From Lachnospiraceae bacterium (lineage in GTDB: Bacteria > Bacillota > Clostridia > Lachnospirales > Lachnospiraceae), in the NCBI GenBank assembly GCA_017938405.1, contig JAGBBP010000027.1:1-60619 (forward strand): a stretch of 60,619 bases of DNA, given 5' to 3'. The notes below the pieces were generated by a model. The model made no database searches. It had not been told where the DNA came from and saw nothing but the letters and a program-made list of their open reading frames with translations. Of the stretch, positions 32,219 through 41,384 are shown piece after piece. Position 1 is the first letter of the stretch. Every line of letters starts with the position of its first letter. Both the position numbers and the translations under genes were made by a program.

Positions 32219-33925
32219 TTATTTCATATTATCCAAAAACGCCGCGCAGAAAATCGCCGGAGAATTCCAGTAAATCGTAATTTCGTTCAAAGAGTAGCAT
32301 TCCCAACGGTCCACAAAGCACTTCATCGGCGGAGTACCCTCCGGAATCAATTCTTTTGCTAACGGATCTACCCAGCGTGAGCCGTTGGCACCGCCGGAGA
32401 CAAAGCCCGGAATGGTTTCGTCGATGCCGTCGGAGGCCGGTACCCGGTTGTGCGGATTGCAGAAGGCGTGAGCGCCGACGCCGGTAACGTAGCTGTAATC
32501 CGTAGCATTGACACCTAAGAGGTAGTCCATTTGGCGGACAACGGCGGTATAGTATTCCGGCTTCGGAGTCAACCGGTATACCGTACCGAACAGCATGCCG
32601 CGATTCAGTACGGTTAAGTTACTTCCCCAGCCGTACTCGTTTGCTCTCATGGCAACGTTATAACCGCAGGCGGCAAGCGCCTCCAGTTGACGGTCGGCGT
32701 CTTTATACAGAAGTTCTTTATAAGCGGTACGGAAGTCTGTTTCCACGGAAGACAAATCCCCGTGTCCCGTAACAGATGTATCCATGGTCAGCTCATCTTC
32801 CAACAATGCCCAGGCGGCAAAACCGCTGATGTCTGCCCAACCGTATTGCACCGGGTTTTCCTGTTTGTCAAAAATTGCCCGGGCGTCGGTCAGGTAGCGG
32901 GATTCTCCGGTGGTGCGGTACAACTCCATGGCTGCCCACATACGCTCGTCCAGATCGGAACGGTCGCCGTAGCCGCCGGTACCGCATTCTCTGACGTGTT
33001 CAAATAAAAACTCCGGATGGGCTTCTAACCAGGCATAAGACTTCTTTGCCGCAGTCAGAGTCCGGTCCGCAAAGTCGGCATCAAACGGGCGGTAAATACG
33101 GGAGGCTAACGCCATAGTTCCGACAAAATCCCCCACAGCCATGGAAGAAGTCGGAAGTAAAAGCATCTGATTGGTATCTTCGTGGGGCATTACAAAGCCG
33201 GCATGATGTTGGGTGGTGTGCTTGTGGTAAACGCTGCCGTCATCCGCTTGCATCTGTAACATCCAATCCAGCTCGTAGCGGCATTCGTTTAATATGTCCG
33301 GTGTGCCGTTGCCGGTTTCCGGAAGATTCAGTTCTCTCGTAAATGCTTCCGGGAAAAAGCGGTAAGCATACAGAACATGACCTAAAGCACAGGCGGCAGC
33401 GGTGGTATAGCGTCCGTAATCGCCGGCATCGTGCCAGCCTCCGCGGATATCAAACTTTTGCAGCTCCGTTTCGGAAAGTTCTCCATCCAAAAACTTCTTA
33501 TACTCCGTCCAAAGTACTGTAGGTGCGGTATGGCAGGCCGGACGGGCGTATTTCCCGGCATGTGCCTCAAGCAGTTCCGAACCGCAGCGCTGATAGTAAA
33601 GGGCCCTTGTCAAAAGAATATTTAAGTCGCTGTAAAGGTCGTTTCCGACGGTAAAGGGATACGAAACGGCGTCCTGCCATTTAATCACATAAGTTCCGCA
33701 CACCGTAATCTCCGAAAAGTCCATTTGAAATACATAGTCGCCGGAGGCTTCATCGTACCCGAATGTCACCGGTTCTTTTTCTAATATGCAGGTGCCATTC
33801 GTAGTGCAAAGTGACGCCTTACCGGAAATGGCAGGTGCCGGGGCCTCCGCATCTTGCGAAAGTGCGAAAACGGCAAGTTTACTGCTGTTTGGTAAATACC
33901 CCATTTGATTTACGTAAATTTTCAT
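32219..33925 (-). CDS. Family 9 glycoside hydrolase (cellulase-type), no signal peptide
   Basis: The 568-residue enzyme has an N-terminal Ig-like domain (IYVNQMGYLPNSSKLAVF, to about residue 95) typical of CelD-type GH9 enzymes and a catalytic (alpha/alpha)6 domain. Visible landmarks are the catalytic-base segment DIRGGWHDAGDYGRY near 161-175, the NPHNRVPASDG motif near 491-501, the GFVSGGANG loop, and the acid segment SLNEITIYWN near 543-552. It breaks beta-1,4 glucosidic bonds. There is no signal peptide or anchor, so it acts inside the cell, probably on imported cello-oligosaccharides. AGGAGG lies seven bases before the ATG. A promoter precedes it. Confidence 0.93.
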   Translation of the reverse strand: MKIYVNQMGYLPNSSKLAVFALSQDAEAPAPAISGKASLCTTNGTCILEKEPVTFGYDEASGDYVFQMDFSEITVCGTYVIKWQDAVSYPFTVGNDLYSDLNILLTRALYYQRCGSELLEAHAGKYARPACHTAPTVLWTEYKKFLDGELSETELQKFDIRGGWHDAGDYGRYTTAAACALGHVLYAYRFFPEAFTRELNLPETGNGTPDILNECRYELDWMLQMQADDGSVYHKHTTQHHAGFVMPHEDTNQMLLLPTSSMAVGDFVGTMALASRIYRPFDADFADRTLTAAKKSYAWLEAHPEFLFEHVRECGTGGYGDRSDLDERMWAAMELYRTTGESRYLTDARAIFDKQENPVQYGWADISGFAAWALLEDELTMDTSVTGHGDLSSVETDFRTAYKELLYKDADRQLEALAACGYNVAMRANEYGWGSNLTVLNRGMLFGTVYRLTPKPEYYTAVVRQMDYLLGVNATDYSYVTGVGAHAFCNPHNRVPASDGIDETIPGFVSGGANGSRWVDPLAKELIPEGTPPMKCFVDRWECYSLNEITIYWNSPAIFCAAFLDNMK

Positions 33926-33989
33926 AAAATCCTCCTATGTACATGAAATGATTATAATGAAAAAAGTAAAAGAAAAAATTATTAAATAT

Positions 33990-34018
33990 ATTATATAATT
34001 CAAAGTGAAAAAGGTCAA
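33990..34018 (-). promoter_or_regulatory. Promoter of the GH9 gene
   Basis: On the minus strand TTGACC (34013-34018) and TATAAT (33990-33995) are 17 bases apart, 65 bases upstream of the start. The rest of this 295-base divergent region has no clear operator; a weak TTTATCGTGATAAA dyad near 34043 is noted. Confidence 0.72.
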
Positions 34019-34220
34019 TCCTATATTTTGCAAAAAGTTGATTTTATCGTGATAAAGACGGGAAACAAACAGAAAATTCATTTTTGGACGATATGGTTCA
34101 TATTCTGCAAGAAAATACAGATGCACGGATAAAAAACCTATGATATACTTGAAATAAAAGAAACGCAATATAATGAAATAGAGGATGACATCACCGGATG
34201 TCGGAAACGGAGGATAAAAG

Positions 34221-35342
34221 ATGAGTGTGGATGAAAGTAAAATGCCGAAGCTTGGTTTCGGTTTGATGCGTTTGCCGCAGAAGGACGGGGAGATTGATAT
34301 GGCCCGGGTTTGCGATATGGTGGACGCGTATATGGAAAACGGAATGAATTATTTCGATACGGCTTATGTATATCACGGCGGCATGTCCGAGGTGGCTGCA
34401 AGGGAAGCGGTTGTAAAGCGCTATCCGAGAGATTCCTTCTATCTTGCTACGAAGCTTCCGGCCTGGGAAGTACATAGCTTGGAAGACAGGGATAAGGTAT
34501 TTAATATCCAGTGCGAGCGGGCCGGTGTGGATTATTTTGACTTTTATTTGTTACATAGTGTGGAAGACGGCGGTAATTACGATAAGTACGAGCAGTATGA
34601 TTGTTTTAACTGGGCAATGGAAAAGAAAAAGCAGGGAAAGATTAAGCATTTCGGATTTTCTTTCCACGGTACACCGGCTCTTTTGGAGCAGATTCTGGAG
34701 AAACATCCGGAGGTGGAGTTTGTACAGATTCAGTTAAATTATGTGGACTGGGACAATCCGATTGTACATTCCGGTAAGCTGTACGAGATTTTAAAGAAGC
34801 GTAATATTCCGATGATTGTTATGGAACCGGTAAAGGGTGGCATGCTGGCGAAGATGGAGGATGAGTTGGAGGCTGTGTTTATGGCAGAAAATCCGGAAGC
34901 TTCCGTTGCATCCTGGGCACTCCGGTTTGTGGGCTCCTTAGACGGTGTGGCTACCATATTAAGCGGTATGTCCACGGAAGAACAGATGCAGGACAATATT
35001 GCTACCTTTAAGAATTTTGTGCCGCTTTCCGAAAAGGAACAGGCTGTGGTTGCAAAGGTAGTGGAGAAGATGCACAGTATGCCGTTGATTCCGTGTACCT
35101 CCTGTCGTTATTGCGTGGACGGATGCCCGTCGGGTATTTTGATTCCGGATGTATTCCGGGCACTGAATACCAAGCGCAGATATCCGGAAAACGATAACCG
35201 TCCGCATTTCTTCTATAACGGTTTGGTGGACAGAAGCGGTCGTGCGAAGGATTGTATCGGTTGCGGTCAGTGTGAAAGCGTATGCCCGCAGCATTTGCAG
35301 ATTATCGAATTGTTAAAGGAAGCCAGCGAGAAGCTGGATTAA
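34221..35342 (+). CDS. Aldo/keto reductase with two C-terminal 4Fe-4S clusters (paralogue)
   Basis: The 373-residue protein has the barrel with GFGLMRLPQ, catalytic Tyr in AYVYHGG, Lys in LATKLPA and His in YLLHSV. It ends with CTSCRYCVDGCPSG near 292 and CIGCGQCESVCPQHL near 344 for two 4Fe-4S clusters. It is a paralogue of the gene at 22455 but does not lie in tandem with it, which suggests different substrates. Divergent from the GH9 gene. Terminator follows within ten bases. Confidence 0.93.
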   Translation: MSVDESKMPKLGFGLMRLPQKDGEIDMARVCDMVDAYMENGMNYFDTAYVYHGGMSEVAAREAVVKRYPRDSFYLATKLPAWEVHSLEDRDKVFNIQCERAGVDYFDFYLLHSVEDGGNYDKYEQYDCFNWAMEKKKQGKIKHFGFSFHGTPALLEQILEKHPEVEFVQIQLNYVDWDNPIVHSGKLYEILKKRNIPMIVMEPVKGGMLAKMEDELEAVFMAENPEASVASWALRFVGSLDGVATILSGMSTEEQMQDNIATFKNFVPLSEKEQAVVAKVVEKMHSMPLIPCTSCRYCVDGCPSGILIPDVFRALNTKRRYPENDNRPHFFYNGLVDRSGRAKDCIGCGQCESVCPQHLQIIELLKEASEKLD

Positions 35343-35350
35343 GTACGGGG

Positions 35351-35416
35351 AAGCCAACGAAGACTTTGAAAACCGCTGAAACGGCATGACAATGTTTTCG
35401 TTGGCTTTAATTTTTT
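35351..35416 (+). terminator. Terminator after the second aldo/keto reductase
   Basis: AAGCCAACGAA and TTCGTTGGCTT pair fully around a 38-base loop, followed by TAATTTTTT. The long loop makes it unusual but still plausible. Confidence 0.68.
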
Positions 35417-35445
35417 GAAAATAGAGCTTTGTAAGAAAGTTTTGA

Positions 35446-35474
35446 TTGCTATTTTAGGCCATATGGCTTATAAT
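35446..35474 (+). promoter_or_regulatory. Promoter of the GGDEF-EAL gene
   Basis: TTGCTA and TATAAT are 17 bases apart. The leader to the ATG at 35566 is about 85 bases. Confidence 0.6.
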
Positions 35475-35565
35475 ATAAATAAGTATATCTAATATCGTGT
35501 GCTAAAACTGATTCCGGTTAAGCTGGTTGGAGTAACACCTTACGGAAGAAGTGGAGGAGGTATCT

Positions 35566-38109
35566 ATGGTAAGACAAGCAGAACGACAGATGTCCGGCCG
35601 AATGCATCGCAGAAGCGGGCAAATAAAGCGGGGATATGATATAACAGACCGTACGGCCAGGGTGTATGAGAACAGCCTGGTAGTTTGGTATGATTGCATA
35701 GAGGAAAAGTTTTTTTATCCGGAAACAATTACCGATGTGTTCCGCGGAGAATTTGATGACAGACCGTTATGGGAAATTCTGGAAAAAGACGGTGTGTGTT
35801 CCGCTGATGCAGCAAACCGGATAAGACAACGGATTAGGGAAGCATCCGAGGACGGGGAACCGAGAGCGTTTTATGAGGAATATTTGTTGCAGAGCGCAGA
35901 CGAGGTTAAAAAGTGGTATTGTGTCGGTTTTGTTTCCCAAGGTTTCGGGAACATGGTGACCATCACGTTTACGGATATTCATGATGATATTTTGACCAAT
36001 CAACGGTTTAAACACCGGGCGGAAAACGATGAACTGACCGGCCTGTTAAACCGAAATGCTTTCTGCAGAAAAGTAGACGCTATCGTACAGAAGAATCCGG
36101 AGGATGCTGCAGAAGGAAAGTATGCGGCAGTATACTTTGATGTGTTACGTTTTAAGGCCATTAACGATATGTTCGGTATGGCGGAAGGTGACCGGGTATT
36201 GTGCTATGTGGCGGACTTGATTCTAAAGCTGATCGGGGAACAGGACCTGGCATGCCGCATCGATTCAGACCGTTTTATTTTCTTTACCAATACCTACGGG
36301 GAAAAGCTGGAGGCTTTGATTGAGAAACTGATTGAGGGCTTAACATCCTATAATCTTCCGTTCGCCATTGCATGTAATGTGGGTATTTATGTGACGGTAG
36401 GGGAGCCGGTTCCGGCAGTTGCCATGATGGACCGCGCTATTTTGGCCCAGTCAAAAATAAAGGGCAGTTATACCGTAAAATATAATTTTTATACCGAGGA
36501 GATGCGTTACGATTTGCTGAGTGAGCAGGAAATCTCCGGTATTATGGAAGGTGCGCTGACGGACAAACAGTTTTTGGTATATTACCAGCCGCAGTATAAT
36601 CATGCTACCAGAAGCATTGTGGGGGCGGAAGCGTTGGTGCGTTGGAAACATCCGGAACGGGGGCTGATTTCTCCGGGACTCTTTATTCCGATTTTTGAGC
36701 GGAATGGTTTTATTACAAAGCTTGACTTATATGTGTTTGAACAGGTATGTTGCTTCCTGCGTAAGTGTATGGATAAGGGACTTATGGTGATTCCGATATC
36801 TTCCAACTTTTCGCAGTATGATATCTTCCAACCGCGTTTTGTGGAGAAGCTTGAGGAACTTCGTATGAAGTACGATGTGCCGGTAAAATATTTGCGAGTG
36901 GAGATTACGGAGTCGGCCATTGTGGGCGGAAGCGACCGGGTAAACGAAATTGTAAAGCGGTTACGCGAATGCGGATATGTGGTTGAGATGGATGATTTCG
37001 GCAGCGGATATTCTTCCTTAAATGTTCTGCGGGAAGTAGACCTGGATGTGATTAAGCTGGATATGTTGTTCCTTTCCGAAAAAGCCAATAATAATCGCGG
37101 AGGTACGATTATCAGCTCCATCGTTCGTATGGCAAAGTGGCTGGATATGCCGGTTATCGCGGAAGGCGTCGAGACCATGAGTCAGGCGGATTTCTTAAAG
37201 AGCATCGGATGTGAGTATATTCAGGGGTACTTGTATTCCAAGCCTCTTCCGGAAGAGGAGTTTGAACAGTTGTTACAGGAGGCTACGGTAGATAGTACCG
37301 TGTTGCAGGATGAGTCCACCCAGACGATAGAAGCCCACGATTTCTGGGAACCGAAGTCTCAGGAGACTCTGATTTTCAGTAATTTCGTAGGCGGTGCCGC
37401 GATTTTCGAATACCACAACGGCAAAGCGGAGATTCTTCGCGTGAATAAAAAATACTTGAAAGAACTGGGTATGAATCTTACCGAGAAGGATTTGATTGAA
37501 ACGGATCCCTTTACCTTCTTTGATGATGAGAACGGTAAGATATACTGTGATGCTTTGAAACGCGCGGTGGAGACGGGAGAAGAGCAGGAGTGTGATACCT
37601 GGCGCAAGTTTTCGTCCTCTTGTTGCGGAGATGAGCGTATCTGTATCCGATCTAATATTCGTTTAATCGGACACAGCGGCAATCATTATTTGTTCTATTC
37701 CATGATACGGAATGTGACCACGGAGAAGGAGTACTATCAGGCTCTGATGGATAATGAGCGCCGGTTTAAATTTGCCAGTGAGCAGGCGAATATTTATTAT
37801 TGGGAATATACGGTGGCAACAAAAGAGATGCGTCCGTGTTTCCGCTGTATGAGGGATTTGGGACTGCCGGCGCTTCTTAAGAATTATCCGGACAGTGCCA
37901 TTGAGATGGGCGTTTTCCCGCCGGAGGTGGCAGATATGTACCGTGACTGGCATAAGCAGATTGCGGCGGGTGTGCCGGAGCTGGAGGCTGTGATACCGCT
38001 GACGGTGGGCAGGGTACCGTTCCGTGTAAAGTATACCACGGAGTTTGATGAATACGGCCGCCCAGTAAAGGCGTATGGTTCGGCAACGCTGATTGTGGAA
38101 GAGAAATAA
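35566..38109 (+). CDS. PAS-GGDEF-EAL-PAS protein, probable c-di-GMP phosphodiesterase
   Basis: This 847-residue cytosolic protein starts with a PAS-like part (about 25-145), then a GGDEF domain (about 155-310) whose signature is IDSDRFIFF rather than GGDEF, so cyclase activity is doubtful. The EAL domain, about 320-565, is complete: EALVRW, the Asn in SSNFSQ, VEITES, MDDFGSGYS, VIKLD, and AEGVET. A PAS-like C-terminal part follows (NFVGGAAIFEYHNGKA ... ). It should hydrolyse c-di-GMP, perhaps with the GGDEF domain as a GTP sensor. GGAGG precedes the ATG at 35566; an in-frame GTG at 35551 is rejected. No membrane span. Confidence 0.9.
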   Translation: MVRQAERQMSGRMHRRSGQIKRGYDITDRTARVYENSLVVWYDCIEEKFFYPETITDVFRGEFDDRPLWEILEKDGVCSADAANRIRQRIREASEDGEPRAFYEEYLLQSADEVKKWYCVGFVSQGFGNMVTITFTDIHDDILTNQRFKHRAENDELTGLLNRNAFCRKVDAIVQKNPEDAAEGKYAAVYFDVLRFKAINDMFGMAEGDRVLCYVADLILKLIGEQDLACRIDSDRFIFFTNTYGEKLEALIEKLIEGLTSYNLPFAIACNVGIYVTVGEPVPAVAMMDRAILAQSKIKGSYTVKYNFYTEEMRYDLLSEQEISGIMEGALTDKQFLVYYQPQYNHATRSIVGAEALVRWKHPERGLISPGLFIPIFERNGFITKLDLYVFEQVCCFLRKCMDKGLMVIPISSNFSQYDIFQPRFVEKLEELRMKYDVPVKYLRVEITESAIVGGSDRVNEIVKRLRECGYVVEMDDFGSGYSSLNVLREVDLDVIKLDMLFLSEKANNNRGGTIISSIVRMAKWLDMPVIAEGVETMSQADFLKSIGCEYIQGYLYSKPLPEEEFEQLLQEATVDSTVLQDESTQTIEAHDFWEPKSQETLIFSNFVGGAAIFEYHNGKAEILRVNKKYLKELGMNLTEKDLIETDPFTFFDDENGKIYCDALKRAVETGEEQECDTWRKFSSSCCGDERICIRSNIRLIGHSGNHYLFYSMIRNVTTEKEYYQALMDNERRFKFASEQANIYYWEYTVATKEMRPCFRCMRDLGLPALLKNYPDSAIEMGVFPPEVADMYRDWHKQIAAGVPELEAVIPLTVGRVPFRVKYTTEFDEYGRPVKAYGSATLIVEEK

Positions 38110-38140
38110 GCGGACACTTTTAAAAAATGAGGAAGTTGTA

Positions 38141-38175
38141 GGGAGACACATGGTTTCGTGTGTCTCTCTTTTTTT
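38141..38175 (+). terminator. Terminator after the GGDEF-EAL gene
   Basis: GGGAGACACA and TGTGTCTCTC pair around TGGTTTCG with a G-T wobble, followed by a run of seven T. Confidence 0.9.
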
Positions 38176-38180
38176 GACGC

Positions 38181-38211
38181 TTGACTCTGTCCCTGGGACA
38201 TAGTTTAAGAT
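38181..38211 (+). promoter_or_regulatory. MerR-type promoter/operator of the split ABC operon
   Basis: TTGACT and TAAGAT are separated by 19 bases, the long spacing characteristic of MerR-controlled promoters. The spacer holds the dyad TGTCCC-T-GGGACA, centred as MerR operators are. The last gene of the operon encodes a MerR protein, the obvious binder. Confidence 0.8.
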
Positions 38212-38254
38212 GAGAATATAAGGGGAAATCGAGAGAAAATGGAGGTGTGTGTGG

Positions 38255-39232
38255 ATGAAAAGGATATTCAAATTGTTTCAAAAAAGAAAAGGAATCGTGT
38301 TATTGACCATGTTTTGTTGCGTGGGTTCGGTGGTTATAACATTACTTTGGAATAAAGACTTGGCAGTGATGATTGACGGGGTACAGGGCGGCATGGGGCC
38401 GGACAGGGAGCGGGTTGCGTGGTGTGTGGTGTATTTGATACTTGCGGCCTTGCTTCAAGGAGCGATGCAGTTTTTCTCTGCTTATGCGGGGGAGTATGCG
38501 GTGCATGATTTGCGTATGGAGTTGGCAAGGGTGACCATGGGAAGGGAGTACGCTTCTGTCGCCAAAGAGAACTCGGCGGAGCTGGTTTCTGTACAGCAAA
38601 ACGAGATGGAGGAAATCAACCGTTATGTATCGGATAATTTGTTTACGCTATGTACTACGGTTATCAATTTTGTGTTTACACTGTTGTTTTTGCTGACACA
38701 GAATGCAAAGCTGACGCTTTTGTATTTGCTGCCGGTTGCGGGGATGGCGGTGTATACTACTCTTTCCGGGAAGGTGATTTATCGTTATACCAAGAGAGAG
38801 CAGGAACAGCAAAAGAAGATGAACGGAGTGGCGGGAACGCTTCTTTCCCTGTTTCCGGTGGTACGACTTTATGAGGCGGAGCTGCTGTTGGAAGAAAGGT
38901 ATACAGAGCGGATTGACGGGTGGAAGAATGCGGTGGTAACGCAGGAGAAAACGAAAGCAAAGTTGATGTCAATCTCAGGGATGTTATCCTGTATTCCGCT
39001 TGTGCTTTTGATGTTGGTGGGAGGCAGGATGATTTTAAAGGGAATGCTTTCCATCGGGATGTTGTATGTGTTTATTAATTTGTCGGGGAATGTGTCCGGG
39101 GTGATGATTAATATTTCGGTGCATCTGGCGAATTTCAGACGTTTTTGCGGAAATCTGGAACGGGTATGGGAAGGTATAGAGACGGAAGGAGAGCAGGAAC
39201 ATGAGTATCGTATTACGGGAGATTCGTTTTAG
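38255..39232 (+). CDS. ABC exporter transmembrane domain, N-terminal half unit without ATPase
   Basis: The 325-residue protein is the type I ABC exporter membrane domain: six spans (first near 13-32, then about 50-72, 125-170, 230-285) and a coupling segment LLSLFPVVRLYEAELL near residues 192-207. It ends where the ATPase domain would begin. The ATPase is encoded from 39201 in another frame that overlaps by 32 bases, so it is an exporter split after its membrane domain. ATG at 38255 is used; GGAGGT is nine bases upstream. The substrate is unknown, but the MerR-type operon control suggests a drug or toxic compound. Confidence 0.85.
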   Translation: MKRIFKLFQKRKGIVLLTMFCCVGSVVITLLWNKDLAVMIDGVQGGMGPDRERVAWCVVYLILAALLQGAMQFFSAYAGEYAVHDLRMELARVTMGREYASVAKENSAELVSVQQNEMEEINRYVSDNLFTLCTTVINFVFTLLFLLTQNAKLTLLYLLPVAGMAVYTTLSGKVIYRYTKREQEQQKKMNGVAGTLLSLFPVVRLYEAELLLEERYTERIDGWKNAVVTQEKTKAKLMSISGMLSCIPLVLLMLVGGRMILKGMLSIGMLYVFINLSGNVSGVMINISVHLANFRRFCGNLERVWEGIETEGEQEHEYRITGDSF

Positions 39233-39845
39233 TTACGGGGAGAAAAAGATTTTGGACCGGATTTCGCTAACGGTTCGGGAAAAAGAGCATATCGGAATCT
39301 TGGGAGGCAGCGGCAGCGGAAAAAGTACATTGTTAAAGATTCTTGCGGGGCTATATCCGGTAAAGGAAGGGTATTGTGAGGTGGCGGGGGAGCATGCGCC
39401 GGAAGGAATACGGAAGCGGGTAGCCGTGGTCATGCAGACCCCGGGGCTGTTTCCCTTGTCCATAAGGGAGAATATTACATGCGGACATTCCATGACCGAG
39501 GAAAAAGTTTGGGAAGCGGTACGTGCGGCACAGTTGGAGGAATGGGTGAGAGGTTTGACGGATGGACTGGATAGTCTTGTGGGAGAGCGGGGCGGCAACA
39601 TTTCCGGCGGACAGGCACAACGGATTGCTATCGCAAGAGCCATTGCCAAAGACGCACCGGTGGTATTGCTGGACGAACCCACCTCTGCATTGGACGGAGA
39701 GACGGCGGATGCTCTGTTGCGGGCCATGGAACGCTTGACGGAAGGAAAGACGGTGATTCATGTGACACACCGGGAAGAAACGATACAAAATTATGACAGA
39801 ATACTGGTGTTGAAGGGGGGGAAGCTGTTTGAGAAAGAGTCTTAG
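39201..39845 (+). CDS. ABC exporter ATPase, stand-alone
   Basis: This 214-residue nucleotide-binding domain has Walker A GGSGSGKST near residues 36-44, signature ISGGQAQRIAIARAI near 133-147, Walker B VVLLDEP near 153-159 and the switch His in IHVTHRE. It belongs to the exporter class that usually is fused behind a membrane domain. It overlaps the first membrane gene by 32 bases in a shifted frame and overlaps the second membrane gene by 17 bases. The two membrane genes flank it. GGAGAGCAGG precedes the ATG. Confidence 0.92.
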   Translation: MSIVLREIRFSYGEKKILDRISLTVREKEHIGILGGSGSGKSTLLKILAGLYPVKEGYCEVAGEHAPEGIRKRVAVVMQTPGLFPLSIRENITCGHSMTEEKVWEAVRAAQLEEWVRGLTDGLDSLVGERGGNISGGQAQRIAIARAIAKDAPVVLLDEPTSALDGETADALLRAMERLTEGKTVIHVTHREETIQNYDRILVLKGGKLFEKES

Positions 39846-40791
39846 CCGGGTGTTCGGGCGTCTGGGCGGAGCAATGACCTATTGCTTTTTGCTCCTGCTA
39901 CGATGTCCGGTGGATACAGTGTTATGTATCATCAACGCCCTCTTTTTGCGGCACGTGTTTCAGACGATTGAAGGGGGAGACGAAAGAGGATTATGGATGA
40001 CCTGCGCGCTGTTCGGCGTAGCAAATCTGTGCCTGTTTCTTTATAACGGAACGCTGTGGGGACGGTTTGCCGTGTTTTCCGCAAAGCTGGTGGGAAAACT
40101 GAAGCAGTTTTTATTTGAGTCCATGCTGAAACTGCCCATGGAGCGAATTGAAGAAAAGAGTACCGGCGCATGGTTGACGCGATTGAACGGTGATGTTACC
40201 ATGACGTTGAATCTTTTGACGGGGGCATTAAATCTGCCCCATTTGGTGTTTGCAACGGTACGTGTTGCGGTGACGGCGGTGTTGTTCGGAAAAATCAGCC
40301 TGTTGCTTTTGGCGGTGGAACTGGCGGTATTGGTGCCCCACATGTTTCTACGGCAACGGTTTGTGGTTCGTCCCATGGAACGATTGACCAAAGAAGCACA
40401 GGATACGATGGAGCATGCAACGGTTTATCTGGAAACTACGGTGGAGTGCGCAGATACCATACGGCTGTACGAAGCGGAGGATCTGTTACTTATGCGGTAT
40501 CGGGAAAGTAGTCTTTCGGTGGTGAAAGCCCGTTTGTGCAGTAATGTCAGAAAAACGTTAGGAGAGCTTCTGCAAATGCTTTTAAGCAGGGGCGGATATC
40601 TCTTGCTATTTTGTTTCGGATGTGAGATGATAAGTACAGGAAAGTTGGATTTCGGGACCTTAACCGAAGCACTTCAATACCGCAGCGGTATGTTGATGGG
40701 AAGCATGATGTGGCTGAATTCCTATGCCGAGGTAAGAAAAAACAGCGTAGGACTGAAACGGATGGAGGAAATCTATGGAACAGAAGAATAG
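39829..40791 (+). CDS. ABC exporter transmembrane domain, second half unit without ATPase
   Basis: The 320-residue protein is a second type I ABC exporter membrane domain with six spans (about 14-32, 45-72, 115-160, 235-262). It carries ERIEEKSTGAWLTRLNGD near residues 105-122 and a coupling helix. It also ends before the ATPase. TTG at 39829 after GGGGGGAAGC starts it. It is the second half of what is probably a heteromeric exporter, with the single ATPase at 39201 serving both halves. Confidence 0.85.
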   Translation: MRKSLSRVFGRLGGAMTYCFLLLLRCPVDTVLCIINALFLRHVFQTIEGGDERGLWMTCALFGVANLCLFLYNGTLWGRFAVFSAKLVGKLKQFLFESMLKLPMERIEEKSTGAWLTRLNGDVTMTLNLLTGALNLPHLVFATVRVAVTAVLFGKISLLLLAVELAVLVPHMFLRQRFVVRPMERLTKEAQDTMEHATVYLETTVECADTIRLYEAEDLLLMRYRESSLSVVKARLCSNVRKTLGELLQMLLSRGGYLLLFCFGCEMISTGKLDFGTLTEALQYRSGMLMGSMMWLNSYAEVRKNSVGLKRMEEIYGTEE

Positions 40792-41284
40792 AGACAATTT
40801 GACAGAGGAAACTGCGGGGGATACGTTGTTAAAAATCGGAGAGGTGGCGGACTTTTTTCAGATTTCCGTAAAGGCGGTACGCATCTACGAAAAGAAGGGG
40901 ATTATTACGCCTGCTTATATTGACCCGGAATCGGGATATCGTTATTATACGCCGGACCAGTTACATCAATTGGCCGCACTGTTGGAATTAAAAGCGTTAG
41001 GATTTTCTTTGGATGAAATTAAGCATGTTATGGTGGGGGAAAGCTCCAAAGAAGCATTGTACAAAGCCATGCAGGAAAAGTTGAGAAACTGGGAGAATCT
41101 TGTCATCATGGCACAAAGCAAAATGGATGCCATTGAGAGCATTTCGGAACGCCTTGTAACTTCTAAAGAAGCGGAAAAGTTGCGTGAACTTACGGAAGAA
41201 GAGAGGGCCTGGTTGCTTGTGAAACTGGTTTGTGTGGAAAATGTACAGGTGCAAAGCGTGATTAATGAGGCAATCTGGTTATAG
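40775..41284 (+). CDS. MerR-family regulator of the ABC exporter operon
   Basis: The 169-residue protein has the MerR winged helix (LLKIGEVADFFQISVKAVRIYEKKGII, SGYRYYTPDQLHQL) and a coiled coil. It overlaps the end of the last exporter gene by 17 bases. It most likely binds the 19-base-spacer promoter upstream of the operon and untwists it when a drug or toxic compound is sensed. No cysteine cluster for metals is visible. A rho-independent terminator follows. Confidence 0.92.
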   Translation: MEQKNRDNLTEETAGDTLLKIGEVADFFQISVKAVRIYEKKGIITPAYIDPESGYRYYTPDQLHQLAALLELKALGFSLDEIKHVMVGESSKEALYKAMQEKLRNWENLVIMAQSKMDAIESISERLVTSKEAEKLRELTEEERAWLLVKLVCVENVQVQSVINEAIWL

Positions 41285-41304
41285 AAACAAAATAGGAAGA
41301 CAAA

Positions 41305-41348
41305 AAGAGAGGGGCTGTCGCAGGAAGATGCGCGCCCCTTTCTTTTTT
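41305..41348. terminator. Bidirectional terminator between merR and the TspO gene
   Basis: AAAGAGAGGGGC and GCCCCTTTC pair around a 17-base loop, with TTTTTT on the plus strand and CTCTCTTTTT on the minus strand. Confidence 0.8.
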
Positions 41349-41384
41349 GCAAAGAAGGCATACGGACTTAATTCATTTATGTGA

